Of a stretch of DNA of 64,000 bases, positions 25,294 through 34,699 are shown in pieces. The translations under genes and the position numbers were made by a program. The notes below the pieces were generated by a model. It searched no databases. It was given only the letters and a program-made list of their open reading frames with translations, and was not told where the DNA came from. The stretch spans positions 2,878,315-2,942,314 of the forward strand of contig NC_015510.1 in the NCBI RefSeq assembly GCF_000212735.1, read 5' to 3'. Position 1 is the stretch's first letter, and the number at the start of each line of letters is the position of its first letter. This DNA comes from Haliscomenobacter hydrossis DSM 1100. GTDB lineage: Bacteria; Bacteroidota; Bacteroidia; Chitinophagales; Saprospiraceae.

Positions 25294-25541
25294 AAACTTC
25301 TTTTTGTTTGAGGGATTAAAGCGCCTGCACTCAACGCTTGGATTTGGTAAGTTCCGAAAAATAATGGAGTGAAGTGAAGTTTATTTCAGCGCTTCGCAAA
25401 ACCGGGCGGTTACAACCCCTCCTATAACAATCTTGTCAGCACGATCATGTGCTTTGCACGAATGCCATTTTCATAAATTGGCTCAGGATAGTTGTCTGAA
25501 AGTTAGATGTTGAATTTCCAAAGTCCTTTTGTTTCCGTTTC

Positions 25542-26657
25542 TTACAATTTGAGCGGTACTTTTTTCCCCGTTTTGACAGCCAAAAAGATCGCATCAATAA
25601 TTTTCAGGTCTTTTAAGCCCTCTTCGCCGTCCACGGGTACGATGGGTTGCTTGCCCTCTAAAATGATCCCCGCCATTTCATCCATTTGTACGGTCTGGTG
25701 CGTGACATGTGGGTAGTTCAATTCGCCTTTATTGGTGCGCCCTTTGATGGGGCCATAACCAGTGGAGGGCAACAATTCTGCAAAGCCTTTTTCGGCATTC
25801 AGGAAAAAGCGGTCAAGGTTGTTCATCGTGTAGGTCGACAGGCAGGAAGCCACTGCGCCACTGGGAAAACCAAGTTGGAACTGAATGGTCTCATCCACCC
25901 CTGTTTTAAATTTTTCGGGATTGGTCTTGGTTTCCTGGGCCGTCACCCAGATGGGTTCTTCGCCGATCATGTACCGTGCGCCATTGATCGCGTAAATGCC
26001 AATGTCCATCATGGCGCCGCCACCAGCCAGTGCTTTGTTCAGCCGCCATTGGGTGGGATTGCCGATGGTAAAGCCGCAAAGTCCCTGGAAAAATAAAACT
26101 TTACCCAGTTCCCCATCTTTTCTCATCCTGATGATTTCCAGGGTCTTGGGTTCAAAATGCATCCGGTAGCCCACCAGTAATTTTACATTGTTTTTTTTGC
26201 AGGCATCAATCATGGCCTGTCCATCTTTGGCATTGATCGACATTGGTTTTTCGCAGATCACATGTTTGCCGGCATTGGCCACCCGGATCGCCTGGTCTTT
26301 GTGCAGGGCATTGGGCGTGATGATGTACACCGCATCAATGTCGGGGTTATCCTTAATCGCATCAAAAGTCTCGTAGTTGTAACAATTTTTTTCCGGGATG
26401 TTGTATTTGCTCTGCCAGTCTTTTAGTTTAGAAGGGGTACCGCTGATGGCCGCCACCAATTTGGCTTTTTTGGAGGCTTGCATGGCGTCCGCAACCCGAG
26501 TGCCGTAACTGCCCAAGCCCATAATGGCTACCCGCAAAATGGGGCCTTCATACAGTTGCTGATCGGCTTCATCAGTACTTGCCAAAATCAAATCTGGCAA
26601 TTGAAAGGCGATTGCGGTTGCAGTGATTTTTTGTAAAAAGTTGCGACGTGAGTTCAT
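25542..26657 (-). CDS. Gfo/Idh/MocA family oxidoreductase with Tat-like signal
   Basis: 371 residues. The N-terminus NSRRNFLQKITATAIAFQLP has a twin-arginine motif, so export through Tat is likely. A Rossmann dinucleotide-binding motif follows (VAIMGLGSYGTRVADAM), then the family EKP motif in HVICEKPMSINAKDGQAM. The C-terminal alpha/beta domain carries GGGAMMDIGIYAINGARYM, a common catalytic region. Family members oxidise or reduce sugars or related polyols with NAD(P). Substrate unknown. It stands alone, with an AT-rich 184-bp gap to the nitric oxide reductase end. Confidence 0.9.
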   Translation of the reverse strand: MNSRRNFLQKITATAIAFQLPDLILASTDEADQQLYEGPILRVAIMGLGSYGTRVADAMQASKKAKLVAAISGTPSKLKDWQSKYNIPEKNCYNYETFDAIKDNPDIDAVYIITPNALHKDQAIRVANAGKHVICEKPMSINAKDGQAMIDACKKNNVKLLVGYRMHFEPKTLEIIRMRKDGELGKVLFFQGLCGFTIGNPTQWRLNKALAGGGAMMDIGIYAINGARYMIGEEPIWVTAQETKTNPEKFKTGVDETIQFQLGFPSGAVASCLSTYTMNNLDRFFLNAEKGFAELLPSTGYGPIKGRTNKGELNYPHVTHQTVQMDEMAGIILEGKQPIVPVDGEEGLKDLKIIDAIFLAVKTGKKVPLKL

Positions 26658-26841
26658 GACAAAGAATTGTGTTGTGATTAAGCTGCTTGTTGAGTGGCAT
26701 GAATGGATGCGACTGGATCAACAAATATAGTAGGGGTAATATCCTGAATTTTATTTAGATGGCCAATTTAAATGTTCTGTTTTTTGTTCATCGCAAAAGT
26801 CAGTAAAAAAAAGGTTTCTGTCAATGCTAAAACACCATGGG

Positions 26842-29088
26842 TTAGTTTGATTGCTGTCTTTTACTTGTTCTATCCAAACTGAAAACAAACCAACAAAGTG
26901 TCACTGTTCCAATGCTAAAAACGGTATCACCTACAACACGAAGCCATTTTAATGTGTGCATGTGTGGCAGTTGCATAAACTCAGCAGAACGGGCATACCA
27001 CATTCCATGATTAACGCTGGCTACTGTTTGCAGAAAACCAATAGGGAGCAAACTCAATAAGACCATTGCCAATAAACCGATGTTAATCGACCAGAAAGAA
27101 ATGGCCAATAATTTTTCATTCCATTTAATGTTTCTGTATAAACTTCTAAATACAAATAGCATCAATCCAATCCCCAACATTCCATATACTCCGAATAAAG
27201 CAGTGTGTCCATGAACCGCCGTTGTATTTAAGCCTTGCATATAGTATAGGGCGATTGGTGGGTTGATGACAAAACCAAAGATACCTGCACCAAGAAAATT
27301 CCAGAAAGAAACGGATAACAAATAATAAATAGGCCATTTGTAATCTTTAAGCCATTCTGTTGCCTTGCTCAGTCTGTAATTGTGAAAAGCTTCAAAGCCA
27401 ATTAAGATCAATGGAACTACTTCCAATGCGCTAAAAGTTGCACCAAGAGCCATAACCGCCTTAGGTGTTCCGGTAAAATACAGGTGATGAAATGTTCCGA
27501 GAATACCGCCTGAAAGAAAGATGATGGTAGCAAACAACACATTGTTTGTAGCGGTTTTGGTTTGCAACAAACCCATTCTTAAAAAAAGGAAGGCGGCAAC
27601 TACCGTAGCAAATACTTCAAAAAATCCTTCTACCCAAAGGTGAACAACCCACCAACGCCAATATTCTGCTATTGCTAAATTTGTTTGTCGTCCCCACATT
27701 AATCCTGCGCCATAAAAAAGAGCGATGGCCGTACAGGAAACAAGAAACAGGATGAGTAAATGTTTTTCTTCGGTTTTCTTTCTGATCACCGGGAGAATTG
27801 GACGAATCATTAACAATAGCCAAAGCAATAATCCTACCAACAGAAATATTTGCCAGAATCTGCCAAGGTCAACATATTCGTAGCCCTGATGTCCAAACCA
27901 AAAATTGCTTACAAAACCGAGCTTCTGCATTATTCCCATCCACTGTCCTGCCATGGAGCCCAGCACAATGACCAATAGTGCATAAAAAAGGAAATTTACA
28001 CCGAGCTTTTGAAATTTTGGATCACTGCCTGACAGCGATGGCCCAATATATAATCCGGTAGCTAACCAAGCTGTAGCAATCCACAAAATAGCAAGTTGCA
28101 CATGCCAGGTTCTGGTAACAGCATAAGGGAAATAATCTGACAATGGAAAACCATAAAAGCCATTTCCTTCTACTCCATAGTGTGCGGTTATCACGCCCAT
28201 TAGCACCTGAAGCAGGATTAATAAATTCACGATCCAGAAATATTTCTTAACTGCTTTCATCGAAGGCGTAATGTTCTGCCGCATTAAGGGGTCTTCTTTT
28301 GGAGCTGCGGGACCCTCTTCCTCTTTGGTTTTAGCATGATAAAAAATTAAAATCCCAATCCCTAGCAATAACATCACTACACTGAAGCCTGTCCACAAAA
28401 TAAGGTCTCCAGTTGGTTTATTGCCTACTTGTTCATCTGGTGGCCAATTGTGTGTATAAGAAATTTTTTCTCCTGGACGTTCAGTTACACATGCCCAAGC
28501 CGCCCAAAAAAAGAAACCGGTCATTTGCCTCATTCGGGTACTGTCTTTAATGGCATTTTTTGGAATGGCATAATCGGACCGAAGTTGATCTAATTCCGGT
28601 GCATCTGTAAACAATGCCGAGTAATAGTTGCTTAAATGGGCAATGGCTTCTTTTCTTAAAGGGGAAACAGTAAGCGTTTGGGTTTGGGGATTGAAAGTGT
28701 TTTTTCGCAATTCATTTTGCAGCCGCTGCACCAATGCTGCTTTTTGTTCACTATTGATTTTATCAAAACGCTGGTTGAAGTCCGCTGCTGAATATATATT
28801 TAGCATAAATTCTGCCTCCCGATGCAGCCAATCAGCAGTCCAGTCGGGAGCTAAATAAGCTCCATGCCCCCATACTGTGCCAACTTCTTGTCCACCCATG
28901 CTTTGCCAAACATTTTGCCCATCTTTTATGTCCTGCCCGGAAAAAAGAACTTCACCCTCAGTAGTGACTACCTCTTGGGGTACAGGTGGCGCTTGTTGAT
29001 AAATTTCATATCCGTAATAAAGTAAAACAGCAAATGAAATACCCATAACCAGGGCAAATGCAATCCAAAGCTTTTTCTCTGATTTCAT
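26842..29088 (-). CDS. norZ: Quinol-dependent nitric oxide reductase (single-subunit qNOR)
   Basis: 748 residues with about 14 transmembrane helices. The N-terminal fused domain (SGQDIKDGQNVWQSMGGQEV, GHGAYLAPDWTADWLHREA) is the cytochrome c-like extension of qNOR without a CxxCH haem motif, which points to quinol rather than cytochrome c as donor. The NorB-type core includes TRTWHVQLAILWIATAWLA, WWVVHLWVEGFFE and HGHTALFGVYGMLGIGLM, supplying haem and iron-ligand histidines. The enzyme reduces 2 NO to N2O in the inner membrane, for NO detoxification or denitrification. No other denitrification gene is in view, which favours detoxification. The start has the usual MKSEKKLWIAF leader. Confidence 0.95.
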   Translation of the reverse strand: MKSEKKLWIAFALVMGISFAVLLYYGYEIYQQAPPVPQEVVTTEGEVLFSGQDIKDGQNVWQSMGGQEVGTVWGHGAYLAPDWTADWLHREAEFMLNIYSAADFNQRFDKINSEQKAALVQRLQNELRKNTFNPQTQTLTVSPLRKEAIAHLSNYYSALFTDAPELDQLRSDYAIPKNAIKDSTRMRQMTGFFFWAAWACVTERPGEKISYTHNWPPDEQVGNKPTGDLILWTGFSVVMLLLGIGILIFYHAKTKEEEGPAAPKEDPLMRQNITPSMKAVKKYFWIVNLLILLQVLMGVITAHYGVEGNGFYGFPLSDYFPYAVTRTWHVQLAILWIATAWLATGLYIGPSLSGSDPKFQKLGVNFLFYALLVIVLGSMAGQWMGIMQKLGFVSNFWFGHQGYEYVDLGRFWQIFLLVGLLLWLLLMIRPILPVIRKKTEEKHLLILFLVSCTAIALFYGAGLMWGRQTNLAIAEYWRWWVVHLWVEGFFEVFATVVAAFLFLRMGLLQTKTATNNVLFATIIFLSGGILGTFHHLYFTGTPKAVMALGATFSALEVVPLILIGFEAFHNYRLSKATEWLKDYKWPIYYLLSVSFWNFLGAGIFGFVINPPIALYYMQGLNTTAVHGHTALFGVYGMLGIGLMLFVFRSLYRNIKWNEKLLAISFWSINIGLLAMVLLSLLPIGFLQTVASVNHGMWYARSAEFMQLPHMHTLKWLRVVGDTVFSIGTVTLCWFVFSLDRTSKRQQSN

Positions 29089-29331
29089 AGTTCGTTAATT
29101 CAGGCTAAGGTACAATTACCGCTCTGTAAAGGTTTGGCCTTCAGTCTTACGAAGTGTTACACAAGTTTGGAAAATAGTTACATAATTCACAGATTTCGTT
29201 TTGTTGAGCTTCGAAACACTATGATTACTAGGAGTTTGCTGCTTGGCGAAGAAGTGGGTTGTTAGCACTGAAGTTCATACGGAGCACGTCAGCTCCGCGT
29301 ATTGCAAAGCTACAGTTGTTGTCAGCAGTTT

Positions 29332-29500
29332 TTATTGTGGGATCTCTTCCACTAGCATTTCATGTCCAGCTGTATCAGAATAAGTGCAGGTCATCTTGTC
29401 CATACAGATTGCCCATTTTTCAATCCCAAATGTTGCACACATCTTGATGAAGGTCAGGAAATCAGTTTTGCCTTGTTGGTGAGCCACTAAAAAATATTCT
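29332..29500 (-). pseudogene. 3' remnant of a DUF1398-type gene
   Basis: The minus strand encodes about 55 residues ending in a TAA at 29332-29334. The frame contains AHQQGKTDFLTF, IKMCATFGIEKWAICMDKM and TCTYSDTAGHEMLVEEIP, which resembles the C-terminal half of DUF1398 (YbcV-like) proteins. No start codon precedes it, and the frame runs into the end of the next gene. I read it as a 5'-truncated remnant. The rest of the gap 29089-29331 shows nothing I recognise. Confidence 0.55.
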
Positions 29501-30187
29501 TCAAGGAACTTTCACCACCAGCGACGCAGAATACAATTCCTCCACCAAATGCACGGTTAGTTTGCCCTTTTGCTCGTTGCGCAGCTGTTTTTTTACCAGA
29601 TACAATTCGGCGTTGCCCTTGACGGGATTGCCGAACAAAACCATCGACAAGGCGTAGGTTCCACTCGTAGAAGGGCCTTCTATGGTTACTGTGGAGGCTT
29701 GTCCACTCCGGTCGGTCAGTACCAGCACCAGGTTTTCATCAGGTTTGAGCACTCCTCCGCTGCTGATGTTCAGGTTCATTTGACCATCGGGTTCGGAGGG
29801 CATGGTCACTTCAATATCGCCTAAAGGCTCCATGCTCAGGGGAATGGTATAGGTATTGCCGCTTTTGTCGCGAAAAACAAAACTGGCTTGTGACGCGTAT
29901 TCTCCACCAAATTGGGTGGAATAGCGCAACAGGTTTTCGGTCACCTGGGTTTCGTTCATCTCTTTGTCTATAAAACGAATTCCGTTGGCAAAACGAATCG
30001 ATTTGGCCAAAGGCAAAGAGTCTCCTTCCAACAAAATGGCTTCCGCTTTGTATTCTTTTTCGGGTTGCAGGTAACGGACAAACAGGTCTACCGTTTGTTT
30101 GGGCAGCGCTTCTTTGGTTTCGGAAAGCCGGCAAGCACTCAAGATCAGTAAGGCTGCAAAACTCGTGCTGTAAAGTATTTTGTGCAT
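29501..30187 (-). CDS. Hypothetical lipoprotein
   Basis: 228 residues. A lipoprotein signal peptide ends in LLILSAC (lipidated Cys19). The mature protein looks all-beta, with segments such as QASFVFRDKSGNTYTIPLSM, VLVLTDRSGQASTVTIEG and ELYSASLVVKVP suggesting Ig-like strands. No enzyme motif. The next gene (DUF2461) ends 29 bp upstream on the same strand, so it may be the second gene of a transcript. Function unknown. Confidence 0.75.
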   Translation of the reverse strand: MHKILYSTSFAALLILSACRLSETKEALPKQTVDLFVRYLQPEKEYKAEAILLEGDSLPLAKSIRFANGIRFIDKEMNETQVTENLLRYSTQFGGEYASQASFVFRDKSGNTYTIPLSMEPLGDIEVTMPSEPDGQMNLNISSGGVLKPDENLVLVLTDRSGQASTVTIEGPSTSGTYALSMVLFGNPVKGNAELYLVKKQLRNEQKGKLTVHLVEELYSASLVVKVP

Positions 30188-30216
30188 GTCAAATAGGCGT
30201 GGTGATTAAAAGAACA

Positions 30217-30885
30217 TCAATCCAATGACTGATTCAGGAATTTGATCAAAGGGTACATGCTTTTGAAGACTTCGGTGGCAAAAGCATCAAAACCGGATTC
30301 TCCCAGTTTTTCCTCCGCAAAAGGATGGGATACCGTAAAACTTTTCAACTTGAGGTATTCAATCGCCGGATTGTCCTCTTTGTAGCCCTGCGGTGCTTTT
30401 TTGAGTTTCATTTCAGTATCAAAGGATTTGGCAAAAAGCGTCTGGAAGCTTTTTTCCTCCAAAATGGCCTGCAAATCTTTAAAGTTGTAATGAATCTCCT
30501 GGCGAATTTTTTTCAGCGCTTCAGCTTCAGGCATGTAGATCCCCCCCGCCAAAAAACATCCGCCATCCTCCAGGTGCAGGTAATACCCCCCCCGCTGTAA
30601 TCCTTTGGCACCAGCGCTAAACCAGGCCCCCATATTGGTTTTGTACGGCGATTTATCCGTAGAAAAACGGGTGTCGCGGTTGATGCGGAAGATGCATTTT
30701 TTAGGGTCAAGTTTGGCAAGTGCAATTTCAGGGTCAAAACTTTCCAAACCATTGATCAGCACTTGAACCTGGGCCAAAAAATCGTCTTTGGCGCGCTGAT
30801 AGACTTTGCGGTTGGCATCAAACCATTCTTTGGTGTTGTTCGCTTTTAGATCCTTAATGAACTGGAATGTGGAGGTCTGCAGCAT
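30217..30885 (-). CDS. DUF2461 (TIGR02453) family protein
   Basis: 222 residues from the ATG at 30885 (MLQTSTFQFIKDLKANNTKE). A longer in-frame start at 30930 adds 15 residues without family character. Typical motifs: FIKDLKANNTKEWFDANR, RINRDTRFSTDKSPYKTNMG and GGCFLAGGIYMPEAEALKKI, with HPFAEEKLGESGF near the end. The family is widespread and of unknown biochemical function. It is divergent from the sialidase-like gene. Confidence 0.9.
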   Translation of the reverse strand: MLQTSTFQFIKDLKANNTKEWFDANRKVYQRAKDDFLAQVQVLINGLESFDPEIALAKLDPKKCIFRINRDTRFSTDKSPYKTNMGAWFSAGAKGLQRGGYYLHLEDGGCFLAGGIYMPEAEALKKIRQEIHYNFKDLQAILEEKSFQTLFAKSFDTEMKLKKAPQGYKEDNPAIEYLKLKSFTVSHPFAEEKLGESGFDAFATEVFKSMYPLIKFLNQSLD

Positions 30886-31029
30886 GGTGATGGGTTTTGT
30901 GCCAAAATTAAACACATTTTTTTGAATCATAAACTTTAAAAAACATAAATCAAAAGTTTCCTTTTATCCCCTAATCCGGGATTTCAAATTTGGTAAAATA
31001 TGGATAACTTGCCTCAAAACTACACCGTA

Positions 31030-32364
31030 ATGTCTAGATCAGCCATTTTGCTTAGCCTTTGTGTCGTACTTACGGCGCTCAATTGTCAGCGCCAGACCCC
31101 CAACGCCCCGGTCACGCCTACTGAAGTTGTGGCCAATTTCCCCAATATCCGCATCGACAGCTCGGCAGGTTTATTTGCTACGGGGCCTTGTGAACCCAGC
31201 ATCGCCATTTCCCCCGTGGATTCCAATATTGTCGTAGCCGGAGCCATTCTGGACCGCGTTTATTATTCCAGTAATGGCGGCATCACCTGGAAAAAGAAAA
31301 CCCTCACTTCACCTTTCGGCGTGTACGGCGATCCTGTACTTTTGGCTGACGCAAAAGGAGATTTTTACTACGCCCACCTTTCTGACCCCAGTGGCAGGAG
31401 TGGCGGTGACCCTACCTGGCTGGATCGTATTGTGGTTCAAAAATCGACCGACAATGGGGTAAACTGGTCACCCGGGACTTACGCGGGTTTGCACCATCCC
31501 AAAGACCAGGACAAACACTGGTTGGCCGTGGACCCACGCGACAACAGCATCGTCATGACCTGGACCGAATTTGACAAATACGACAGCCGCGAACCCAAGG
31601 ATAAATCACGCATCCTCTTTGCCCGTTCCAGCGACGGCGGCAAAACCTGGGGCAACGAGGCCAGCCTCAGTCAACTGGAAGGCGACTGCCTCGACGATGA
31701 CAATACCACCGAAGGGGCAGTGCCCGCCATTGGCCCCAACGGCGAAATTTACGTGGCCTGGGCCTACGCCAACAAGATTTATTTTGATCGCTCGCTCGAT
31801 GCGGGCAAAACCTGGTTGGCTACGGATAAAGTAGTGGCCGAGCAGCCGGGCGGCTGGACTTTCGACATCCCCGGAATTTTCCGCGCCAATGGCCTGCCCA
31901 TCACCGCTACCGACCTCAGCTCAGGCCCCAATCGCGGTACCATCTACGTCAACTGGTGCGACCAACGCCACGGCAGCAACGATACCGACGTATGGCTGGC
32001 CAAATCTACCGACGGCGGCAACACCTGGAGTGCCCCCCTGCGGGTGAACAACGATGGCGCGGGCAATCACCAATTCTTTACCTGGCTGGCCGTAGATCCC
32101 GTCACGGGCTATCTCTACGTTGTATTTTATGACCGCCGCAACCACGAAGACGACAAGACCGATGTGTACCTGGCGTATTCCAAGGACGGGGGCAAAACTT
32201 TTGTCAACGCCAAAATCAGCCAGTCGCCATTTTTGCCCACCAAAGACGTATTTTTTGGGGACTACAACCACCTCAGTGTGTACAATGGCCGGGTGCGGCC
32301 GATCTGGACAAGGCTACAGGATGGGAAATTGAGCGTGTGGACGGCGCTGGTGAGGTTGAAGTAG
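31030..32364 (+). CDS. Asp-box (BNR) repeat lipoprotein, sialidase-like
   Basis: 444 residues from the ATG at 31030, which gives a proper lipoprotein signal peptide (SLCVVLTALNC). A start 30 bp upstream is in frame but spoils the signal. Six Asp-box motifs space a beta propeller: SSNGGITW, STDNGVNW, SSDGGKTW, SLDAGKTW, STDGGNTW and SKDGGKTF. Such propellers occur in sialidases, and also in non-enzymatic glycan-binding or scaffold proteins. I do not see the full Arg triad and Tyr/Glu set of sialidases, so exo-sialidase activity is unproven. Base composition is distinctly GC-richer than the defence island downstream. Confidence 0.82.
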   Translation: MSRSAILLSLCVVLTALNCQRQTPNAPVTPTEVVANFPNIRIDSSAGLFATGPCEPSIAISPVDSNIVVAGAILDRVYYSSNGGITWKKKTLTSPFGVYGDPVLLADAKGDFYYAHLSDPSGRSGGDPTWLDRIVVQKSTDNGVNWSPGTYAGLHHPKDQDKHWLAVDPRDNSIVMTWTEFDKYDSREPKDKSRILFARSSDGGKTWGNEASLSQLEGDCLDDDNTTEGAVPAIGPNGEIYVAWAYANKIYFDRSLDAGKTWLATDKVVAEQPGGWTFDIPGIFRANGLPITATDLSSGPNRGTIYVNWCDQRHGSNDTDVWLAKSTDGGNTWSAPLRVNNDGAGNHQFFTWLAVDPVTGYLYVVFYDRRNHEDDKTDVYLAYSKDGGKTFVNAKISQSPFLPTKDVFFGDYNHLSVYNGRVRPIWTRLQDGKLSVWTALVRLK

Positions 32365-32379
32365 AAAATAACATTAAGT

Positions 32380-32651
32380 ATCACATTACGCATTTTTTTA
32401 CCACAGAGTAACGGAGGATACGCGGAGTTTTTTAGGGGCACCTGCGGTGCAGAGAGGCCTCGGAGGTCGCCATTGCTGAAGCTTGTTACATTACCCTTTA
32501 GCAACTCCCACCTTGACTTGATCTTAAGGAAGATTTTCCTGAAGCACGAACTCCAGCCACCGCAGGTGGCAAACTCCTTAAAACTAAAAAACTCCGCGAA
32601 ACTCCGCGTGTCCTCCGTTACTCTGCGGTAAAAAAAGTGCGTAATGTGATT
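32380..32651. repeat. About 270-bp nested inverted repeat (ctccgttactctgcgg family)
   Basis: Outer arms (32380-32436 and 32584-32651) carry tcacattacgca, accacagagtaacggagg, gcggagtttttt and their inverted partners. An inner pair, cacctgcggtg and caccgcaggtgg, extends the palindrome toward a central 110-bp non-repeated core. A shorter relative is at 13795-13852. Non-coding; MITE-like. It separates the sialidase-like gene from yebC. Confidence 0.8.
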
Positions 32652-32763
32652 TACCAACAAAGATATAATCCCCGATTGCAAAAAAAGATTGATCTTTCCT
32701 TTACTCCTAAGCCACAAGATGATATTTTTGCAGCCGTTTATTGAATCAATAACTAAACACGAT

Positions 32764-33471
32764 ATGGGTCGCGCGTTTGAATTCAGAAAAGGGCGTAAAC
32801 TTAAGCGCTGGGCCAGTATGGCCAAAAGCTTCACCAAAGTAAACCGCGATGTGACCATTGCGGTGAAAGAAGCTGGTCCTGACCCAGAGACCAACTCCAA
32901 GTTGCGGATTGCCATCCAAAACGCCAAAGCCATGAATGTGCCCAAAGACAACGTCGATCGCGCCATTCAAAAGGCCCTGGGCAAAGACTCCGCCGACTAT
33001 AAGGAACTTGTATACGAGGGTTACGGCCCGCATAAAGTGGCCTTCGTCGTAGAAACCGCTACCGACAACCCTACCCGCACCGTCGCCAACGTGCGCAGCT
33101 ACTTCTCCAAGTACGGCGGCGCGCTGGCCAGCTCGGGCACTTTTGATTTCATCTTCTCCCACGACAGCGTATTCAAAATCAAAGCCGAAGGCATCGACCT
33201 CGATGAACTGGAACTGGAACTGATCGACCACGGCCTGGAGGAACTTTTCCCCGAAGACGATTGTATTGTGATCTACGCGGGCTTCAAAAACTTCGGTGCC
33301 ATGCAAAAAGCCCTCGAAGAACGGGGCGTAGAAATGGTCAGCGCCGAATTTGAACGCAACGCCAACGTCACCAAAGAACTGACCGAAGAACAAAAAGCCG
33401 ACGTAGACAAACTGATCGACAAAATGGAAGAGGACGAGGATATCGTCAACTTTTTCCACAATATGGTGTAG
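32764..33471 (+). CDS. YebC/PmpR family protein
   Basis: 235 residues from the ATG at 32764 (MGRAFEFRKGRKLKRWASM); upstream in-frame codons are not family-like. Motifs: MGRAFEFRKGRKLKRWASMA, FTKVNRDVTIAVKEAGPDPE, NSKLRIAIQNAKAMNVPKDN, VYEGYGPHKVAFVVE, TDNPTRTVANVRSYFSKYGG. Family members bind DNA as regulators; recent work also links YebC proteins to ribosomes stalled on proline runs. A housekeeping gene, it marks the left border of ordinary chromosome before the tRNA and the island. Confidence 0.95.
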   Translation: MGRAFEFRKGRKLKRWASMAKSFTKVNRDVTIAVKEAGPDPETNSKLRIAIQNAKAMNVPKDNVDRAIQKALGKDSADYKELVYEGYGPHKVAFVVETATDNPTRTVANVRSYFSKYGGALASSGTFDFIFSHDSVFKIKAEGIDLDELELELIDHGLEELFPEDDCIVIYAGFKNFGAMQKALEERGVEMVSAEFERNANVTKELTEEQKADVDKLIDKMEEDEDIVNFFHNMV

Positions 33472-33520
33472 TAGCGCTTGCCCGATGTGGCAAGTTTGTC
33501 TATATTTACCACTCGTTTTA

Positions 33521-33593
33521 GGTCCCTTAGCTCAGTGGTTAGAGCGTCTGACTCATAATCAGGGGGTCGTAGGTTCAAATCCTACAGGGACCA
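33521..33593 (+). tRNA. tRNA-Met (anticodon CAT)
   Basis: A complete cloverleaf of 73 nt: acceptor ggtccct / agggacc, D stem gctc/gagc, anticodon stem tctga/tcagg with loop ctcataa, T arm gtagg ttcaaat cctac, discriminator A. CCA is not encoded in full. The CAT anticodon fits elongator Met, or Ile if lysidine-modified. A T-run follows at 33595 onward. Its 3' end (cctacagggaccac) recurs at 59651-59664. Confidence 0.95.
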
Positions 33594-33683
33594 CTTTTTT
33601 TTTCTCCATAGCATCCTATTTTGTACTTAAATTGGACTACATATTTCTTTGTATAAGTTTACTTGCAAAAAAATACACTTTAG

Positions 33684-33923
33684 ATGCCCATTATTGGAAA
33701 AATTAAAGGAATTATCCTGCGGATGTTCTTTGGTGATCATACCCCGCCCCACTTTCACGCCAGCAACAATGAGTACGAGGGCTTGTTTAAAATAGATGAT
33801 TTTGAAATGTTTAAAGGAGATTTAAGTACAAAGGATCAAAAAGAGGTTAAGAAGTGGGCCAAATCACGTCAGTCCAAATTGAAGGACATGTGGGATTCCC
33901 AAGACATTCAAAACATCGATTAA
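33684..33923 (+). CDS. DUF4160 protein
   Basis: 79 residues. MPIIGKIKGIILRMFFGDHT with PPHFHASNNEYEGLFKIDDF is the DUF4160 pattern (conserved Pro-His-x-His). DUF4160 genes are regularly paired with DUF2442, as here (10 bp apart), and the pair has been proposed as a toxin-antitoxin-like module. Its activity is not established. It is the first gene after the tRNA. Confidence 0.85.
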   Translation: MPIIGKIKGIILRMFFGDHTPPHFHASNNEYEGLFKIDDFEMFKGDLSTKDQKEVKKWAKSRQSKLKDMWDSQDIQNID

Positions 33924-33933
33924 ACACTACGCC

Positions 33934-34215
33934 ATGGAAAACTACCCACGCATCAAATACCTCGAGCCGCTCCCTGGCTACCGCCTTTTCATCATTTTTG
34001 ACAATGGTGACATCAAAGTGTACTCCCTGGCTGAACGCTTGCAAACACCCGCTTTTCGCGCCTTACAAGATGAATCTCTTTTCATCACTGCACATATCGC
34101 TAATGGCGGCTACGGCGTAATTTGGAATGATGATATTGATTTGAGCGAGTATGAATTGTGGCAAAAAGGGGTGGAGGTTTCCAATGTCAATGAGCTGGTG
34201 GCTAAAGTGGCTTAA
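33934..34215 (+). CDS. DUF2442 protein
   Basis: 93 residues. YLEPLPGYRLFIIFDNGDIK, VYSLAERLQTPAFRALQD, and ANGGYGVIWNDDIDLSEYEL are the DUF2442 signatures (small beta-rich domain ending in a WNxDIDL-type motif). It follows the DUF4160 gene by 10 bp and is probably co-transcribed. Family members often accompany DUF4160 and may serve as the antitoxin-like partner; that is inference. Confidence 0.87.
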   Translation: MENYPRIKYLEPLPGYRLFIIFDNGDIKVYSLAERLQTPAFRALQDESLFITAHIANGGYGVIWNDDIDLSEYELWQKGVEVSNVNELVAKVA

Positions 34216-34274
34216 TATCGGTGGTTGCGGTAGAGACTTCACTTCAATGCAAAAAAATCACAAAACAGCGTATC

Positions 34275-34547
34275 ATGGAAAAAGAAGACCTTTACAAACT
34301 AACTGACGAAGAACTGTCAGTCGAGAAAAAAAAGCTGGTGAAATCTAAACTCTTGTATGCAATATCTATTGGTTTTCTTGCAGGAATACTCATTTTCGGA
34401 GTTGTTTCTTGGAGCCTGTCTTCCGAAAAAAAATTTGGATTCCTGATTCCAATGTTGATTCCCGTAGTTTTCATTTACAGACTGCTTAAAACCCCAAATA
34501 AGAACAAGGATTTAGAAGATGTCTTGAAAGAACGCGAATTAATCTGA
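34275..34547 (+). CDS. Small two-helix membrane protein
   Basis: 90 residues from the ATG at 34275 (MEKEDLYKLTDEELSVEKKK). A charged N-terminal helix is followed by two hydrophobic segments (about 26-45 and 54-70) and a charged tail ending in ERELI. The pattern is common in Bacteroidota as an uncharacterised small protein. An in-frame start 54 bp upstream adds unsupported sequence. Confidence 0.7.
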   Translation: MEKEDLYKLTDEELSVEKKKLVKSKLLYAISIGFLAGILIFGVVSWSLSSEKKFGFLIPMLIPVVFIYRLLKTPNKNKDLEDVLKERELI

Positions 34548-34603
34548 AGGATCAAGGAAAGTAAATAATGAGCTAAGGAACGGTAATAGAATATCGAAAA
34601 AGA

Positions 34604-34699
34604 GCCGACCTCCTTCGGGGCGACTACAAACAATACGACTACGGCAAGGTGATTTTACCCATGACCGTATTACGTCGACTAGACAGCGTGGATGAATGA
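34604..34699 (+). pseudogene. N-terminal remnant of a type I R-M methylase (HsdM)
   Basis: In frame from about 34604 to the TGA at 34697-34699 the sequence reads [20 protein letters not shown] then [11 protein letters not shown]. This is the helical N-terminal signature of HsdM (W[28 protein letters not shown]). There is no complete start, and the rest of the gene (about 450 residues) is gone. It points to a lost type I restriction locus here, next to a YhcG-type nuclease. Confidence 0.75.

Noticed and set aside
29100-29220. FNR/HcpR-type site before the nitric oxide reductase
   Set aside because: gtgttacac near 29152 is only a short weak dyad; not enough to call a regulator site.
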